64,000 bases of DNA from Ailurus styani. Its lineage: Eukaryota > Chordata > Mammalia > Carnivora > Ailuridae. Of this stretch, positions 33,991 to 45,918 are shown piece after piece (the stretch's first letter is position 1; the number at the start of each line of letters is the position of its first letter). The notes beneath the pieces were generated by a model. The model did not search any database. It was not told where the DNA came from and saw nothing but the letters and a program-made list of their open reading frames with translations. The stretch lies in contig LNAC01000766.1 in assembly GCA_002007465.1 (NCBI GenBank), positions 475,535 through 539,534 on the forward strand. The letters run 5' to 3'. A program made the position numbers and the translations under genes.

Positions 33991-36202
33991 AAATATTCAC
34001 CGATATGTAAATGAATTAACCCTGTTTTCAGAATATAGAGATACATGAGATACACGTAAGTCTGGTTGTTTGCTTGAAAGTCTGACCGATCTAGCATTGA
34101 TTGGAATGTGAAACCAAAATGAAAGGTAGATTCCTGTCATTTAAAAAAATACCTGCATGTTTAATTAGCACTCACTTTTTGAAACAGGTCCTAAGGTAAT
34201 ACATAACTCAGTGAGTATTCATGTAAGAGAGACACTCTGAAGTATTATAACAACCACAGCTTACAATCCTTTCCAGGAGCATCCCTAGGGACTCACAAAG
34301 GCGAGAGTGAGGAACACTCTTCAGACACTCTCTGCTGAGCCATTTTTCCACTCCCCCAAGGTGATATTGTTAAGATCTACTCTGAGAGCTTCTGAAATGA
34401 CATCTTGGGTTGATACCAGTTTGCCAGCCATAAAGGGCAAGGCAAATGTTAGTCATAATTATTACTACTCAGAGAAATCTTTTGCAAAATGCTTGTGGCA
34501 TGAACCTTCCCATTTGAGAAGGTGAGTCTGCATGCCTGAGTTGGTTCTGTCCTGATTGTTTTCCTTTGGCTTTCAATAACTTACTTTAGGGATCTGCCCT
34601 CTGTGGAGAATGACTTGTTTTATAAATGTCTGACTGAAAAACATTTCTAAGGGGGATTCTCACCACATACAGATCAGAGGCTCAGCCAGAATACTCCAGG
34701 ACTTGAAGCCAACACTCAAGTCTACTTCTACATTAGGACTTTCACTGTGACTTACACCTCAAAGAGTACTTCCAAAGGATGAGCTGACACCTTTCACAAA
34801 GGCCTCATTTGCTTCTCAGAATAAAGAAGACTCTGATTAGAGCCTGCAACTGGCAAACTTTTTAGTAGCTATGTTTGCATTCGTTCATACCATTGTTCGT
34901 AGAATGGATTCAAATGTGGTTCCATTTGTAGACAGTTCATAAATAGTTGGTTCTAAGTTTAGATGTAATCCCTTGGAGGATGAGTTCTGTTTATGGTTCA
35001 CAATGTGACTTCTTAGTTTGAAAAAGAAAAAAGCATAAGCAAATCCTCTACTACTTGGAGAGAAAGCACTTTTTACTTTTGTGAGCTTTCTTAAAAATCT
35101 ACAAATGTGATTAAGCTGCCTACTTCCCAGCATGATGCCACAAAGGATAAGGCAGAGGTGAAAGAATTTGAAAACCCCTCCAAAGTGTAAATCAGAGGAA
35201 AGAAAAGGGAATGAACAAGATTCTTACAACCGTCAGTCTGCAGAAACAAAAAGAAGGTCAGAATATTTTAAAAACAAACAAAATCTAAAGCAAATTCTGT
35301 CATTTGGACATTAATTCAGTTTGTCTAGTCTGGGAAATGATGACTATAAAATATTAGAGACATAAGATACTAATACTCTGCCCTTCCACTCTCTTTCTGC
35401 CTGTTCCATACAGACTTGCAATGAGTATTGTGGACTTTTGCTTTGGAGTGTCACCAGGAAACACAAAATCCCCCATGTTTTAAAAGGCGAAGTTGTCCAA
35501 ACCTTTGACTACCACCCACTGTGAGAAGGTCCTATGACCAGTGAAATCAGAGGTGGACTAAATCCAGGCAGACAGATGCATCAAGACTCCCGGTCAAGAG
35601 ACAGCCTAGAAAAGTAGCCAGGGCTGCTCCACACTCTGCCCCTTTCAAAACTCACATGGTCAACCTGCTGCCACTTGGATTTAGAATAGGAATTGAATCG
35701 TTGCTTATCCTTGGCAGTGTAGCTCCATCTCAACTAAATCTCTTCATTGTGTACCTCAAGTGGTTTTAGGTGAATAGTAGTGAAATCACAGTGAATTCCA
35801 GATAGGGTAACTATTTATTTTATTTTCTAAACTGGGACATTTTCGAGAGTTAAAGACTTGTTAGTAATAACTGCTCCAGCAAAACAGATGTCACACTAAA
35901 ACTGTCCAATTTCCCTTTTGTTGTTTTTTTTTTCTTTTCTCGCTTTCTTTCTCCCCATAAAAGGGAAAAAAAATATGAGACTTTGAAATGTTCCAAAAAG
36001 ATACTTAGGTATCTTTGATGAAAACTGGGTGTCTACATACAGATTAGCTGATTTTATGGGGTCCCCACAACTTCCAGTCTTGAAACTATTGTATATCTCT
36101 GTGGGTTGTATGTAACTGATAGCAATGGAAATGGTTTTTATCCATGGTGTACAAATTAAAAGGTGGAAATAAAATTGATTTCCTCCCCCTCCTTTTATAA
36201 GT
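33991..36202. other. Gene-free stretch without clear repeats
   Basis: No gene recognised. Frames up to 82 codons have no family signature. T/C homopolymer runs at 35924-35950. Possibly unique sequence. Confidence 0.5.
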
Positions 36203-36218
36203 CAACTTTACAGCTTTT

Positions 36219-36413
36219 TTTTTTTAAGATTTTATTTATTTATTTGACAGACAGAGCTAGAGCAAGAGCAGGAACACAAGCAGAGGAAGCCTGAGAGAGA
36301 GGAGCACTCTCCCCACTAAGCAGGGAGCCTGACGTGAGGCTTTGATTCCAGGACCCTGAGATCATGACCTGAGGCAAAGGCAGAAGCTTAATGACTGAGC
36401 CACCCAGGCACCA
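36219..36413 (-). mobile_element. CAN SINE, minus strand
   Basis: T-tail, aagattttatttatttatttg, GA-rich body, 'agatcatgacctgaggcaaag', and head reverse complement at the right (TGGTGCCTGGGTGGCTCAG). Target-site duplication caactttacagctttt (36203-36218) versus caatcttacaactgtt (36414-36429). Confidence 0.95.
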
Positions 36414-36724
36414 CAATCTTACAACTGTTTATAAATTCATTTTAGCACTACTTATTGCTAGTACACCTGTGTCTCTCTGAATGAACCTTTGAACTGGTTG
36501 TAACTTCTCACTAGTTCCCTCATTTATTAATAAATTAACTAAAATTTTTGACATGAGTTTAACACATGCTGACATTTACAGGATTTTACCCTTTAAAGAT
36601 ATTCCTTAATCTCCAAATTTCATTTCTCCTTTTTGTTTTTCCCTTAAATTATCCAGGGGCCAACGAATTCTCCATTTCACTATAATAGTCCCTCTGTGGC
36701 TAAAGAGATCACTACCTTCTGAGA

Positions 36725-37060
36725 TCAGTCATTCATTCATTTAATATGTATTGAGCATTCATTGATTTCCAGACATTGATACAATGCTGTATAGAGAGGA
36801 GACTGAAAGCAAGCAAGAGCGGAAGCAGGGAGACCACATAGGAGTCTATTGTAACAGTCCCAGTGGAAGATGAGGGAGTATGAGCTAAGATTAATGTACA
36901 CTGATTATAAACAGATGAACACCTTAAAAGAAGTGCTGATAGGATTTCCTGATGGAGTGGATGAGAGACATAAAGGAAAGCGGGAAGCCAAGGAAGTCCC
37001 TAGGCTCTGACATGATTAATGGAGTAAGTGTGGTGAAATTTTCTGGAAACTGGAAAGACT
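36725..37060 (-). mobile_element. L2 LINE fragment, minus strand
   Basis: 'cattcatttaatatgtattgagc', 'gcatacagacattg'-like decay, then 'gggagaccacataggagtctattgtaac' and 'gatgagggagtatgagctaag' as in the internal part of reverse L2. Confidence 0.6.
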
Positions 37061-37079
37061 GGGGATGAGGGTTGAACTG

Positions 37080-37445
37080 AAACATTCCTTGCACCAATGG
37101 CTGAGAGTGCTGACAACTGCTGGCTTGTTCTGTCAGTTGCAACTGATTTCTCCCCATTGGTGATTGACCTCAGCTGACTAAGGCCACACCTACTTCTTTA
37201 TCCAGTGATCCACTGATATGGGGATAACGCCTAATGAGCCTGGTTTGATATAATTCTTAAGAGGCTTCCCAGGTCTGGGGCTCCCTCTGGGATAACCTGA
37301 GATCTTTGTTATGATGGCGACTCCTCCCTCTGCCTTAATCTCAGTTTCCCACAGGTGTGGATCCTAAGGATAATAAACTTCCTGCCAGCAAATCTCCATC
37401 TCAGAGATTGCTTCCCAGCAACCAACTTAGAACAGGAAACTAGAG
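37080..37445 (+). mobile_element. ERVL-like LTR remnant, plus strand
   Basis: 'caatggctgagagtgctgac', then near the right aataaacttcctgccagc and 'aaatctccatctcagagattgcttcc...agcaacc', the R/U5-like end of an old ERVL-type LTR with its AATAAA at 37371. Family not assigned; no internal genes. Confidence 0.5.
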
Positions 37446-37639
37446 TTCAAAAACAATAGTTCTCCCCTGCATCATCATCCACACTCCTGTAAAAGATTAC
37501 CTAAAGCAGAGATTTGATGGTGGATCCTCCCAGCTTATCTTCCCCTCACTCTACTCCTCCCTCCCTCCCCGAAAAAAATCAGTGGCTCTCTAATGCCCAT
37601 CGCCAGTTTCCTTCAAGATTTCTTAAGAGTCTTGCCACC

Positions 37640-37985
37640 ATTCTTCTCTCTAGACCCTGTAATCTCCCACCACAACCTATGTTTTTCATTACACCTACTT
37701 ACTGTTTCCTGGAAACCGTATGTTTTCACAACTCTGTCCTTCTCTCAAAGTGCCTGGTAACTCTTCATTCAGGTTCTTTTCTCAGTGGTGAAACTATCCA
37801 CACTACAAAATGTAGTTCAAAGCCATACTTCAAAATCTATCAATCTTTCATGAAATCTTGTCTAATTTTCCACAAGAAAACATGTCTCCTTCCTCTGTTT
37901 CCATGGCACTCTGTGCTATTTTTGTTGTTTATGTGTTTTGTATGCTAGTTATGTCATGAGCTTCCCAGAGGCAGAGAATGTGGGG
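37640..37985 (+). mobile_element. L2 LINE fragment, plus strand
   Basis: 'aatgtagttcaaagccatac', 'catgaaatcttgtctaatttt', 'ccatggcactctgtgctat' and 'atgagcttcccagaggcagagaatg' follow L2 order. The 144-codon frame at 37514-37948 lies mostly in it. Confidence 0.65.
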
Positions 37986-37989
37986 CCAG

Positions 37990-40416
37990 CAGTGTCAAAA
38001 GCTTAGGAGCATTAAGACCCCATATTCTTGATCTTCATATGAACCCCCCTAAATCCTAAATTTCTCTATCCTTCTGTTTCTCACAGAAATAAAGTGAATG
38101 TCCTTTGTTCTCCATTTGGTCTTTGGCCTTCACACGCTTCATCTTTCCTTACTCTGAAGTAGGCAGGAGAATGCCGAAGTGAACATCATGCATGTTCTCC
38201 TCTTCTTTACCCTAAACTTTAAAGCCTAGATCTAGCTCTGAAAAGCTCCAGTAATTTTATTTGTTTCTCTTGGTCTACCCTGGTCCCTTTTTATTTCTCA
38301 GCGAAACCACACAGCCCCAAACACTGCTAGCTGAAATGTAATTTTAAAACATAAGTATGTTGAAGAGGTATACTTGGGTCTCATCTGCCTCTTTCTAACC
38401 CACCCTGCCATAACCCCAAGAACATATACTCCTTTTGGGTCTTATAAGTGTTTGATTCCTTAATTCCTAATTTGATGACACTTGTAAAAAGATGAAGTAT
38501 TTGATGTCATCCTTCTCTACCTCTCCCTTTACTCTTTTTCATTCATAGAGGATCCTCTCTGCCTTGACTCTTTGGTGGGACCTTGTGATACCATCTTTAT
38601 GAGTATCTTCCAGGGAAACCTGGAGTAAATATAGAAGACTAAACATGTGGTCAACTCTGGGGCTCAAAAAATGCTTATTCATGAGAGGAGCAGTAGAAGG
38701 AAGGGAGGAATGAAGGAAGGAAGAAAAGAAAGAGTAGTCTAACTCAAAGATCCATTTCTCCTGCCCCCCAGGCCTCTAGAAGGTGTAAGAACACCCTGTG
38801 CATACATCACAGAGTTGCTCAATAGGGGTAATAGCAGTATTCTGAGAAAAATACAAAGGAATGAATATAAGAAGTTTGTATTTTCAGATTTTCATTCATA
38901 CAACTGTAATATCAAGTCATATTTAAAAAGTAGCCCAGGAAAAAAATTACCTTTCCTCAGAAAGATTTATCTTAAGGTTATCAGGTTACTTTAGACTTTC
39001 TTAGAAATTCCGAATCCATGAAAGTTGACTCTGATGGTAGAATTATGTGCTTCCTTTGCAAAGATCCAAGTCTATTGAACTTAAGGTTAAATGGAAAATT
39101 AGTTCCTCAGAATTTTCTTATGCTTTAAAAATATACAATGTTTCCATGCCCTTTTGATGAAAAGTGTCAGTGCCATAAAATATTAAGGGAACAAAATACC
39201 TAATAAAGCTTATTAAAATTTAAAATCCACCAGTTCAGAACTTATGATAATTTTGACAATGGCTAAGTTGATGTTTTCTTTCCATTTCCTGTGATAAAGT
39301 ATTTTGAATCTGTTATATGTTCAAATAGATATGCAGGGAAAATAGTTCACTCATTAAGGGAAAAAACTTGCAAAGTATTTTGGTCGCCTCTCTTCACTGG
39401 CAAACAATATTGTAATTATTTCTAAACTCGTTCAATGAATAAAGTTGGGTGGGACCTTTATACTGTTTGATGTGGCTAATTTAGATTCTGAGTGGTGTGG
39501 TGAAGCGAAAGGGCTCCCATAAGTGCTATCTGTGTGATATGAGACAACAGGTCTCACTTGAGGCATATCTGCCCTACCTGCTTTCCTGGGTTGCTATGAG
39601 GAGTAGAAGAGCTGCTCTCTGTGAAGATTGCCCCTCCACCCTCACCAGACCCTCTGGAAAAGAAGGGACTGACTTTATTGATCTTGTTATCTTCAGCATC
39701 TGTCACCTCGTAAGCACTTAAACATGTGAGCCATGACGATGTAATTAAATATGCCATAGACCCGCGTTTTCTTGTGGAAGAGCCTTCTTTTTTCCTATTT
39801 TGCACTCCTGCATTCTCCTTCTGCCTCCCCACCCCAGTCTAAATGTATCTTGTGTTCAACACAGCTTCGTGGTCAGAAAGCAAAGCAATTGCTTACTGTG
39901 GGCAAAGGACTTCATTGCTAGCAGGTGTCTGTGAATGACCTTAAGAAACATTTTTTTTATTAAAAGTATTTCTCTCTCTAACGCAATTTAAAGAAATGGA
40001 AGCTTTTACTGGGAAACACCCCATCCCCTGTCACTGGGTCCAGATGTGGAAGTTGCTAGACAACCAGATCTATGCCCACATGAGTGGGGTGTCTACTCAG
40101 TCCCAGCTGCCCAGCCCTCAGTGGTCCCCTTAGAAACCACAAAGGCTGCAGCAAGTCAGGGCGGCAGGGGGAGCAGAGTCGTGTGGAGAAAGGCCCGCTC
40201 CCTGGTTCATCTCCACCTACTCCCACCTGTGTCTGCACCAGAAGTTCACTCATCTCGCCCCTCTGTGCTTTATGCTCACCCTGTTCCCTGATGCCCGCCA
40301 AGGCCCCAGTGTACTGCCAGACACTGTGCAGATCAAGAACACGTGCTTCTTTGAAGAGATGTTCTAAGAGGGAGCTCTCATCTACCAGTCTTCCCCAATT
40401 TTCAAGTTAATAGCTG
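37990..40416. other. Gene-free stretch
   Basis: No gene recognised. A GGAA-type purine tract lies at 38696-38735. A GC-richer patch at 40050-40400 has frames of 81-108 codons on both strands but no domain, start context or splice bracket that supports a gene. Confidence 0.5.
38696..38735. repeat. GGAA-rich purine tract
   Basis: GAAGG/AAGGAAGG units with a GAATG interruption. Confidence 0.85.
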
Positions 40417-40452
40417 TGACAGACTTCAGGCTGAGGACTGTTTTCTGACAGG
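40417..40452 (+). repeat. 36-bp direct repeat, copy 1
   Basis: tgacagacttcaggc...tgaggactg...ttttctgacagg. Copy 2 lies at 41219-41254 with only two differences out of 36. Neither copy belongs to a repeat I recognise. Confidence 0.85.
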
Positions 40453-40539
40453 CCCCACCCTTCTCTGTCCTCTGAGTATTTTGGCTACAGTGGGCAAATG
40501 TGTAGTGGTTTAAAACACATTAAAAAATGTGATCACATG

Positions 40540-40701
40540 GGGTGCCTGGCTGGCTCAGTCAGCTAAGTGTCCAACTCTTGATTCAGGCTCAGGTCGTGAT
40601 CTCAGAGTCTTGGGATCAAGCCCCACATCAGGCTCCACACTCAGAGGAGTCTGCTGGAGATATTCTCTCTCTCTGCCCCCCCCCCAATAGATAAATCTTA
40701 A
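40540..40701 (+). mobile_element. CAN SINE, plus strand
   Basis: Head gggtgcctggctggctcagt, 'ctcttgattcaggctcagg', shortened CT body, C-run, and tail atagataaatctta plus A. Perfect 18-bp target-site duplication aaaaaatgtgatcacatg (40522-40539 and 40702-40719). The body is shorter than in the other copies (162 bp). Confidence 0.95.
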
Positions 40702-40719
40702 AAAAAATGTGATCACATG

Positions 40720-41944
40720 TAGTCCAATTTTCTTGCTTTGGAGGGGAAGGGGATCCAGGGTCATGTCTTTCCATTTTTCAGCCCAGAGTTGAAAGTGACC
40801 CAGTAACCAAGAAGAGGTGGAGAGAAGGAAAAATAAGGACTTACAGACAGCTCTGAACACCATGGAGAATCAATAAATATTGACAGGCAAGGGAGAGAGG
40901 TCTTGCCAACCTCAACTAATACCTGCTAATAATACTGCACAGCAGTTTGCCCCTAGCCTGGCAACTCTGGCCTTCCATCCCCCAGGAGAGTATCGGTGGT
41001 CCCTCCCAGCAGCACTTGAAGAAACAGCACTGAGTTGTAGGTTTCTGGGAGAGGATAAAGTGAACGGAGGGTCAGAGCACCGGAGATTTCCTAACAATTA
41101 AACCTGCTTATATTTTCCTTGATGCCCCATGCGATTGCGTTTTTTGATGTGTTTTGAACCACTACACATTTGACCACTGTAGGCAAAATACTCAGAGAAC
41201 AGAGAAGCATGGGGGCCATGACAGACTTCAGGATGAGGACTATTTTCTGACAGGTCGTGGACTTGTATTAATACAAACAAAGCAACCTCCAGTTACCTTG
41301 CATGGCTCTTTGAGACGGTGGTCATACATTCCCTAGACCATACGAATGCATGCAAAACACATTGACCTGAGGGATCGTATAATTTTTAGTCCGTTTCACA
41401 GGTCTTTCCAAGATGTTCATGCTAGAACTAGAAGAATCCAATGAAACAGGACTTTGGAAATTGTTAGCTGGTCTAAGGGAGGATTAGCAGATCCGAAGGG
41501 CTTAGGTGAGGTTGTCCGTGTTTCCTGTTACATTGTCTAGCAGACTTTTTCATATTTTGATTAGAGAAAGATAAATCAGAATACAATAACCATGTGCTGA
41601 GCTACAGCTCTGAAGTTATTTATATATCACCCAAGGGAAGTTTCAAAATCCCCTGTTTGTGTGTGGCTAGAACAGGATTTGTACCTGAATCTCAGGACAC
41701 ATTCTATCTGGTCCTTTTACCTGTGACTCCATATCAGAAGTTCTCTCCTGATACAGTGAAAATACACTCTATATTAACAGTCCGATTTTTGTCTAGTAAA
41801 CATTATTCTACCTGGTATATCAGCAAATCGATGACCCAAATATTAATCTAGCTTATCCCAACTGTATGTGAATCACGGGGCCAAGCTCTATGAGGAAAGA
41901 AACAAGTTTGGTAAGACACGGGCTCTTCTTTCAGGCAGATGGTC
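40720..41944. other. Gene-free stretch
   Basis: No gene or named repeat apart from copy 2 of the 36-bp repeat. Frames up to 85 codons carry no family signature. Confidence 0.5.
41219..41254 (+). repeat. 36-bp direct repeat, copy 2
   Basis: Same 36-bp unit as at 40417-40452 (differences: c to a at position 15, g to a at position 24). Spacing between starts is 802 bp. Confidence 0.85.
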
Positions 41945-42040
41945 ACAAGCTAATAATAATAGGTATTACATTTATTGTAATCTGCTGTGGACCAGACATT
42001 TCACATTCATTATCTCATTTAATCATTTAATCTTCCAAGG
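41945..42040 (-). mobile_element. MIR fragment, minus strand
   Basis: 'taataataataggtattacatttattg...gtggaccagacatttcacattcattatctcatttaatc' corresponds to the reverse 3' half of MIR. Confidence 0.55.
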
Positions 42041-42066
42041 AGTGTGTGTGTGTGCGTGTGTGTGTG
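42041..42066. repeat. (TG)n microsatellite
   Basis: About twelve TG dinucleotides with one CG variant. Confidence 0.95.
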
Positions 42067-42306
42067 ATTTGTGGTATTTTATTGGATTAAAAAAATCATA
42101 GGCATGTGTCTGATCTTGCTGAAATACACTCATGCAACATGAATCCCATATTTAAAAATTAAATTACTAAAATAAGTACAATTACAATTGTGAGTAAAAA
42201 TGTGGGTAGCTTACAGCATAACAGGGCCAGTCTTCTGTATTTGACAGCTATAGAAACAGACTCTGAAAACTTAAGTAAAAAAATCCCTGTTGAAACCTAC
42301 AACTTC

Positions 42307-42513
42307 TGGGCGCCTGGGTGGCTCAGTGGGTTAAGGCCGCTGCCTTCAGCTCAGGTCATGATCCCAGGGTCCTGGGATCGAGGCCCGCATCGGGCTCTCT
42401 GCTCAGCAGGGAGCCTGCTTCCTCCTCTCTCTCTCTGCCTGCCTCTCTGCCGACTTGTAATCTCTCTCTCTGTGTCAAATAAATAAATAAAAATCTTTAA
42501 AAAAAAAAAAAAA
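42307..42513 (+). mobile_element. CAN SINE, plus strand, young
   Basis: Closest to consensus in the window: tgggcgcctgggtggctcag, tgggttaaggccgctgcc, 'gatcgaggcccgcatcggg', CT-repeat body, TAAATAAATAAAAATCTTT and A15. Perfect 15-bp target-site duplication gaaacctacaacttc (42292-42306 and 42514-42528). Confidence 0.98.
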
Positions 42514-42528
42514 GAAACCTACAACTTC

Positions 42529-43186
42529 CTTGAGTCTAAATTTGAGTGTTTTCCTTTATCTTTCATTGCTTCCTCATTCTTATTTGGTATATAACATAAA
42601 CTCTTGAGAAGTTCAATAAAAATAGAAAATTTAACATTATATCAAGTCAATTGAAGACATGCTACAAGTAGGAGAGCAGAGAATGAATTCCCAAATGTGT
42701 AGGTCAGATGATGCCATCTCTTTTGAGAGGGAGTCTAGTAAGCTTGAACTGGGCGTTGAAGGAGGGGTAAAATTTGGATACTTGGAAAGCAGTGGCAGAG
42801 GCCAATATTTTTCAGGTTTCCCTCTCTGTTTGTTTTTTAAGCAATATAATATTTGATGCCTTTTATGCATTACAAAGTATCTGTGAGTGGGAGGAGATGT
42901 CTGGTATTTGCTTATAATACTCAAGCAAAGACAAACAAATCAATCAATAAGCTGAGGGATAGAGCAAACAGTGTTGGCAAAATGTTATTAGAGGTTGAAA
43001 TTAGGCAGTGAATAACTGGGAGATCATGCCCCAGCCCCTCTTTCTCTGTGAATGTTTGAAAAGTTCCACATGAAAACTCTCACAATGAAAGTATAATGGC
43101 TGAGTCATTTGTGCAAAAGAAGAAGTCCATCTTTAAGGATCTGTGATAACCCACCCTGAACTGTTTTAACAGGTCAGTGCTTTTCC
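42529..43186. other. Unannotated non-coding stretch
   Basis: No gene or clear repeat. The 95-codon minus-strand frame (42637-42924) has no family signature. Confidence 0.5.
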
Positions 43187-43201
43187 AATGATAACCACCA
43201 G

Positions 43202-43407
43202 GGGCGCCTGGGTGATTCGGTCAGTTGAGCATCCAACTCTTGATTTCAGCTCAGGTCATGATCTCAGGGTGGCAAAATGGCGCCCCTCATTGTGGAGCCT
43301 GCTTAAGATTCTCTCTCTTTCCCTCACCCTCTGCTCCTCTCCCACCCACTCCCTTTCTCTCTCAAATAAATAAATCAACTTAAAAAAAATAAAACAAAAC
43401 AAAATAA
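43202..43407 (+). mobile_element. CAN SINE, plus strand
   Basis: Head gggcgcctgggtgattcggt, 'gatttcagctcaggtcatg', and an altered middle ('ggtggcaaaatggcgcccct' in place of the usual gggatcgag). CT body, tail aaataaataaatcaactt then A/AAAC units. Target-site duplication aatgataaccaccag (43187-43201) versus aatgatgactaccag (43408-43422). Confidence 0.95.
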
Positions 43408-43422
43408 AATGATGACTACCAG

Positions 43423-44060
43423 CCACAAGAAAACAGGAACATCTTTATGAAACAATGTAAAGTTTAACTATGGTATGGTGATTTGAATGAAATAAACCTA
43501 AGAAGGAAGACAGAATTCAGATACTAAATGATGGATTGCATTGCTCAAAAGCATAATTCCTGATTTAGAGGCAGGGGCAGATGATACTGACTGAGACATA
43601 AGGATCAATTAGCCCCCTATTTAGCTGGCCCTCGTCCTCTCCTGCCTTATTTCTTCTATGTCAAGTGAGCTGCTTATCCTCTTTCACCACCTCGTTTGAG
43701 AACGTTATCCTTATTTCAGTTTTAAGAAAATTATTTTTATTATCATTCATAATGAAGCATTTCAGAGTGTTAGGACCACTATTACTTTCCTGCTTACTTC
43801 ATTCCTCTTTAATTGGAAGTTTCAGATAGTTGACCCTTTTGTTAGTGTCTTGGCTGGACTGCCAAAGAAACTCATATCAGAACTGGCCTGGGTGGGAAGT
43901 TTTTCATTTAGCTCATTTTCCCAACATTTTACAAAGCAGAATCTGTGAAAATTCATAGGCCAAATAGTATCAGCTCATCTGTGTAATGAGGAAGGTTATT
44001 AGTTCATTGATAAACATACACTTGAGTGAAAAGAATGGTCTAGAGTTTTAGGATTTAACA
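43423..44060. other. Unannotated non-coding stretch
   Basis: No gene or named repeat seen. Confidence 0.5.
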
Positions 44061-44067
44061 ATAGTTC

Positions 44068-44270
44068 GGGGGCCTCTGGGTGGCTCAGTCAGTGAAGCAT
44101 CTGACCTCAGCTCAGGTCGTGATTTCAAGGTCCTGGGATTGAACCCCAGACCAGCCCCCTGCTCAGTGGGGTGTCTGTTTCTGTCCCTCCCACTTCTTCT
44201 CCCCCTCCCCCTGTTCATGGTCTCTCTCTCTCGCTCTCCCGAATAAATAAATAAAATCTTAAAAAAAAAA
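44068..44270 (+). mobile_element. CAN SINE, plus strand
   Basis: Head gggggcctctgggtggctcag, 'cagctcaggtcgtgatttc', CT body, gaataaataaataaaatctt plus A10. Flanks are a weakly conserved duplication around aacaata. The 79-codon minus-strand frame overlapping it is the SINE read backwards. Confidence 0.92.
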
Positions 44271-44614
44271 CCCAAACAATATATCATTATTTTGTCATGC
44301 TATCATGTGCCCAAATGCTACAACTCAGTTTAGGAACAGCAACTCATTTTGCTTAATTCATTCTGTGAACTACGAAGTTAATTAGTCGGGTTTATTTAGC
44401 TATAAAAAACAGAATCTCTCCCAAGTTACCTCACGGGACAGGGCATCTATATAAGGGATGCATGTGATTTGAAATTGAAACTAAAATGGTATCAGGCCTG
44501 GGCCTGGCCTCTCCCTCATGGCATTTCGGTTTCTCTCTGTGCATTTGCTTGTTCCACATGCCTCTCTGCCAGAAAGCTTTTTCTGGCCATGTTGTCAGCA
44601 TCAAGATACAAAAT

Positions 44615-44720
44615 TAGTAATAGCTAATCCTTATTGAGCATATTCTCTGTGTCAGCCAGTGTTCTAAGTATTGCACAGGCATTAACTTATTTGATCCTTG
44701 CCAGAACAGCCACTGAACTT
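44615..44720 (-). mobile_element. MIR fragment, minus strand
   Basis: 'taatccttattgagcatattctctgtgtcagccagtg...ttctaagtattgcacaggcattaacttatttgatcc' is the reverse 3' half of MIR. Confidence 0.75.
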
Positions 44721-45329
44721 TGACTTGTACATGAATTGGTCTTACGGTAATCCAGACTCAACCATGTAGCATATTTTTATATTGTCATCATTCATTTCAC
44801 TAGTAATAGCCTAGCCTTTCTATTTCCCAGTAGAGATTACAGGAAGCAAGGATCTGATTATAGCAGCTCATTTTTCGAGCCATGCTCCACCAAGTCAACC
44901 CGTGGGTAGCTTTCCTTCAGTGCTCTGAACATTCAGCTGTCAATGGGGGCAAGGCTGCTTTGTTCAGAACACGGGAGCAAAGCCAGCTCCCTTATGAGGA
45001 GTTGTAGAAAGGACAGATCATACTGACATCTCTAGCACCAGGAGAAGAATCAGGATTTCACAAGTCTAGGAAGGTTACCTACGATCTGGGAAGATTTCTT
45101 TTGCTATTTACGTGTGAAGGGCGCGTGTCGGGACCCCTTCACATCGGGGCCCGGAGAGTTGCATGCGTGGGATAACTAAACACCTCTCAGGCAGTCTATG
45201 GTAGAGCTGCCCACTATGTAGGTGCAGCAAAGAGTCATGTTATTTAGGAAAGGGGGACTGCAAAAATCGACTCCTCCCAAAAGGTGTCTCCCACTGGCCG
45301 TCACTACATCTTATATCTGTCATTAAAGA
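44721..45329. other. Unannotated stretch with a small CpG-bearing patch
   Basis: No gene recognised. 45119-45165 is unusually GC-rich with five or so CpGs in a CpG-poor background (gggcgcgtgtcgggacccc and neighbours). It may be the edge of a younger insertion I cannot name. Confidence 0.4.
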
Positions 45330-45760
45330 GTTCCCTTGGTCATGCAGGTAGTAAGAAAGGTCCCCACTTGCCTCTGCTTTCACCCCTCTGCCCTTCCCAC
45401 TCCGCTTTGTGGCACCAGATTCCCTTCATTCCCCCCAAGCGCTGTGCTCCTTTTCCTTCAGGCAGAACCACTCTCCCTTTTGGGGCCCCTCCTATGCTTG
45501 ACTCCTAGACCACTCTTTAGGTCTCAGAAGATATTATCTCTGGGAAGCCCTCTTTCCTCCACAAACCTGGGTCGGCTAGACTGGCTAATGTCCCTTTCCA
45601 AAGCTCTCATCATACTGCCTGTATTTCGAGTGCGACGCCCGCTTCTGACTTCAGATCTGTGAGGTCCAGGGCCATAGCTTCCTGGTCATTACTATATACC
45701 CAACCTCAACACAGTCTCTGGTACATGTTACTTGCTAATAAATATTTGCTTAAATGAATC
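45330..45760 (+). mobile_element. L2 LINE 3' part, plus strand
   Basis: 'gggaagccctctttcctccac', 'aagctctcatcatactgcctg', 'gtgaggtccagggccatag' and the 3' end 'tctctggtacatgttacttgctaataaatatttgc' are in L2 order. The 108-codon frame here is non-coding. Confidence 0.75.
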
Positions 45761-45918
45761 AAATTAAAATAAAATTGTGCTATTTGCAAAGGGCAATTCA
45801 TTGATTATTATTAATCCTCAGACTCAATTTACTTCTTTGATTCCTTAGAAGGGCCTTATGGTGTGGTTCATAGATGGAATGCATTTGGATTGTTTAGAGG
45901 AGCAGAATAGTACCTGGA

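Noticed and set aside
37514..37948. 144-codon frame, plus strand
   Set aside because: Mostly L2 3' region sequence, which is non-coding; no protein family recognised.
40046..40410. Overlapping 81-108-codon frames on both strands in a GC-richer patch
   Set aside because: Both strands open simply because stop codons are scarce in GC-richer DNA; no family or splice evidence.
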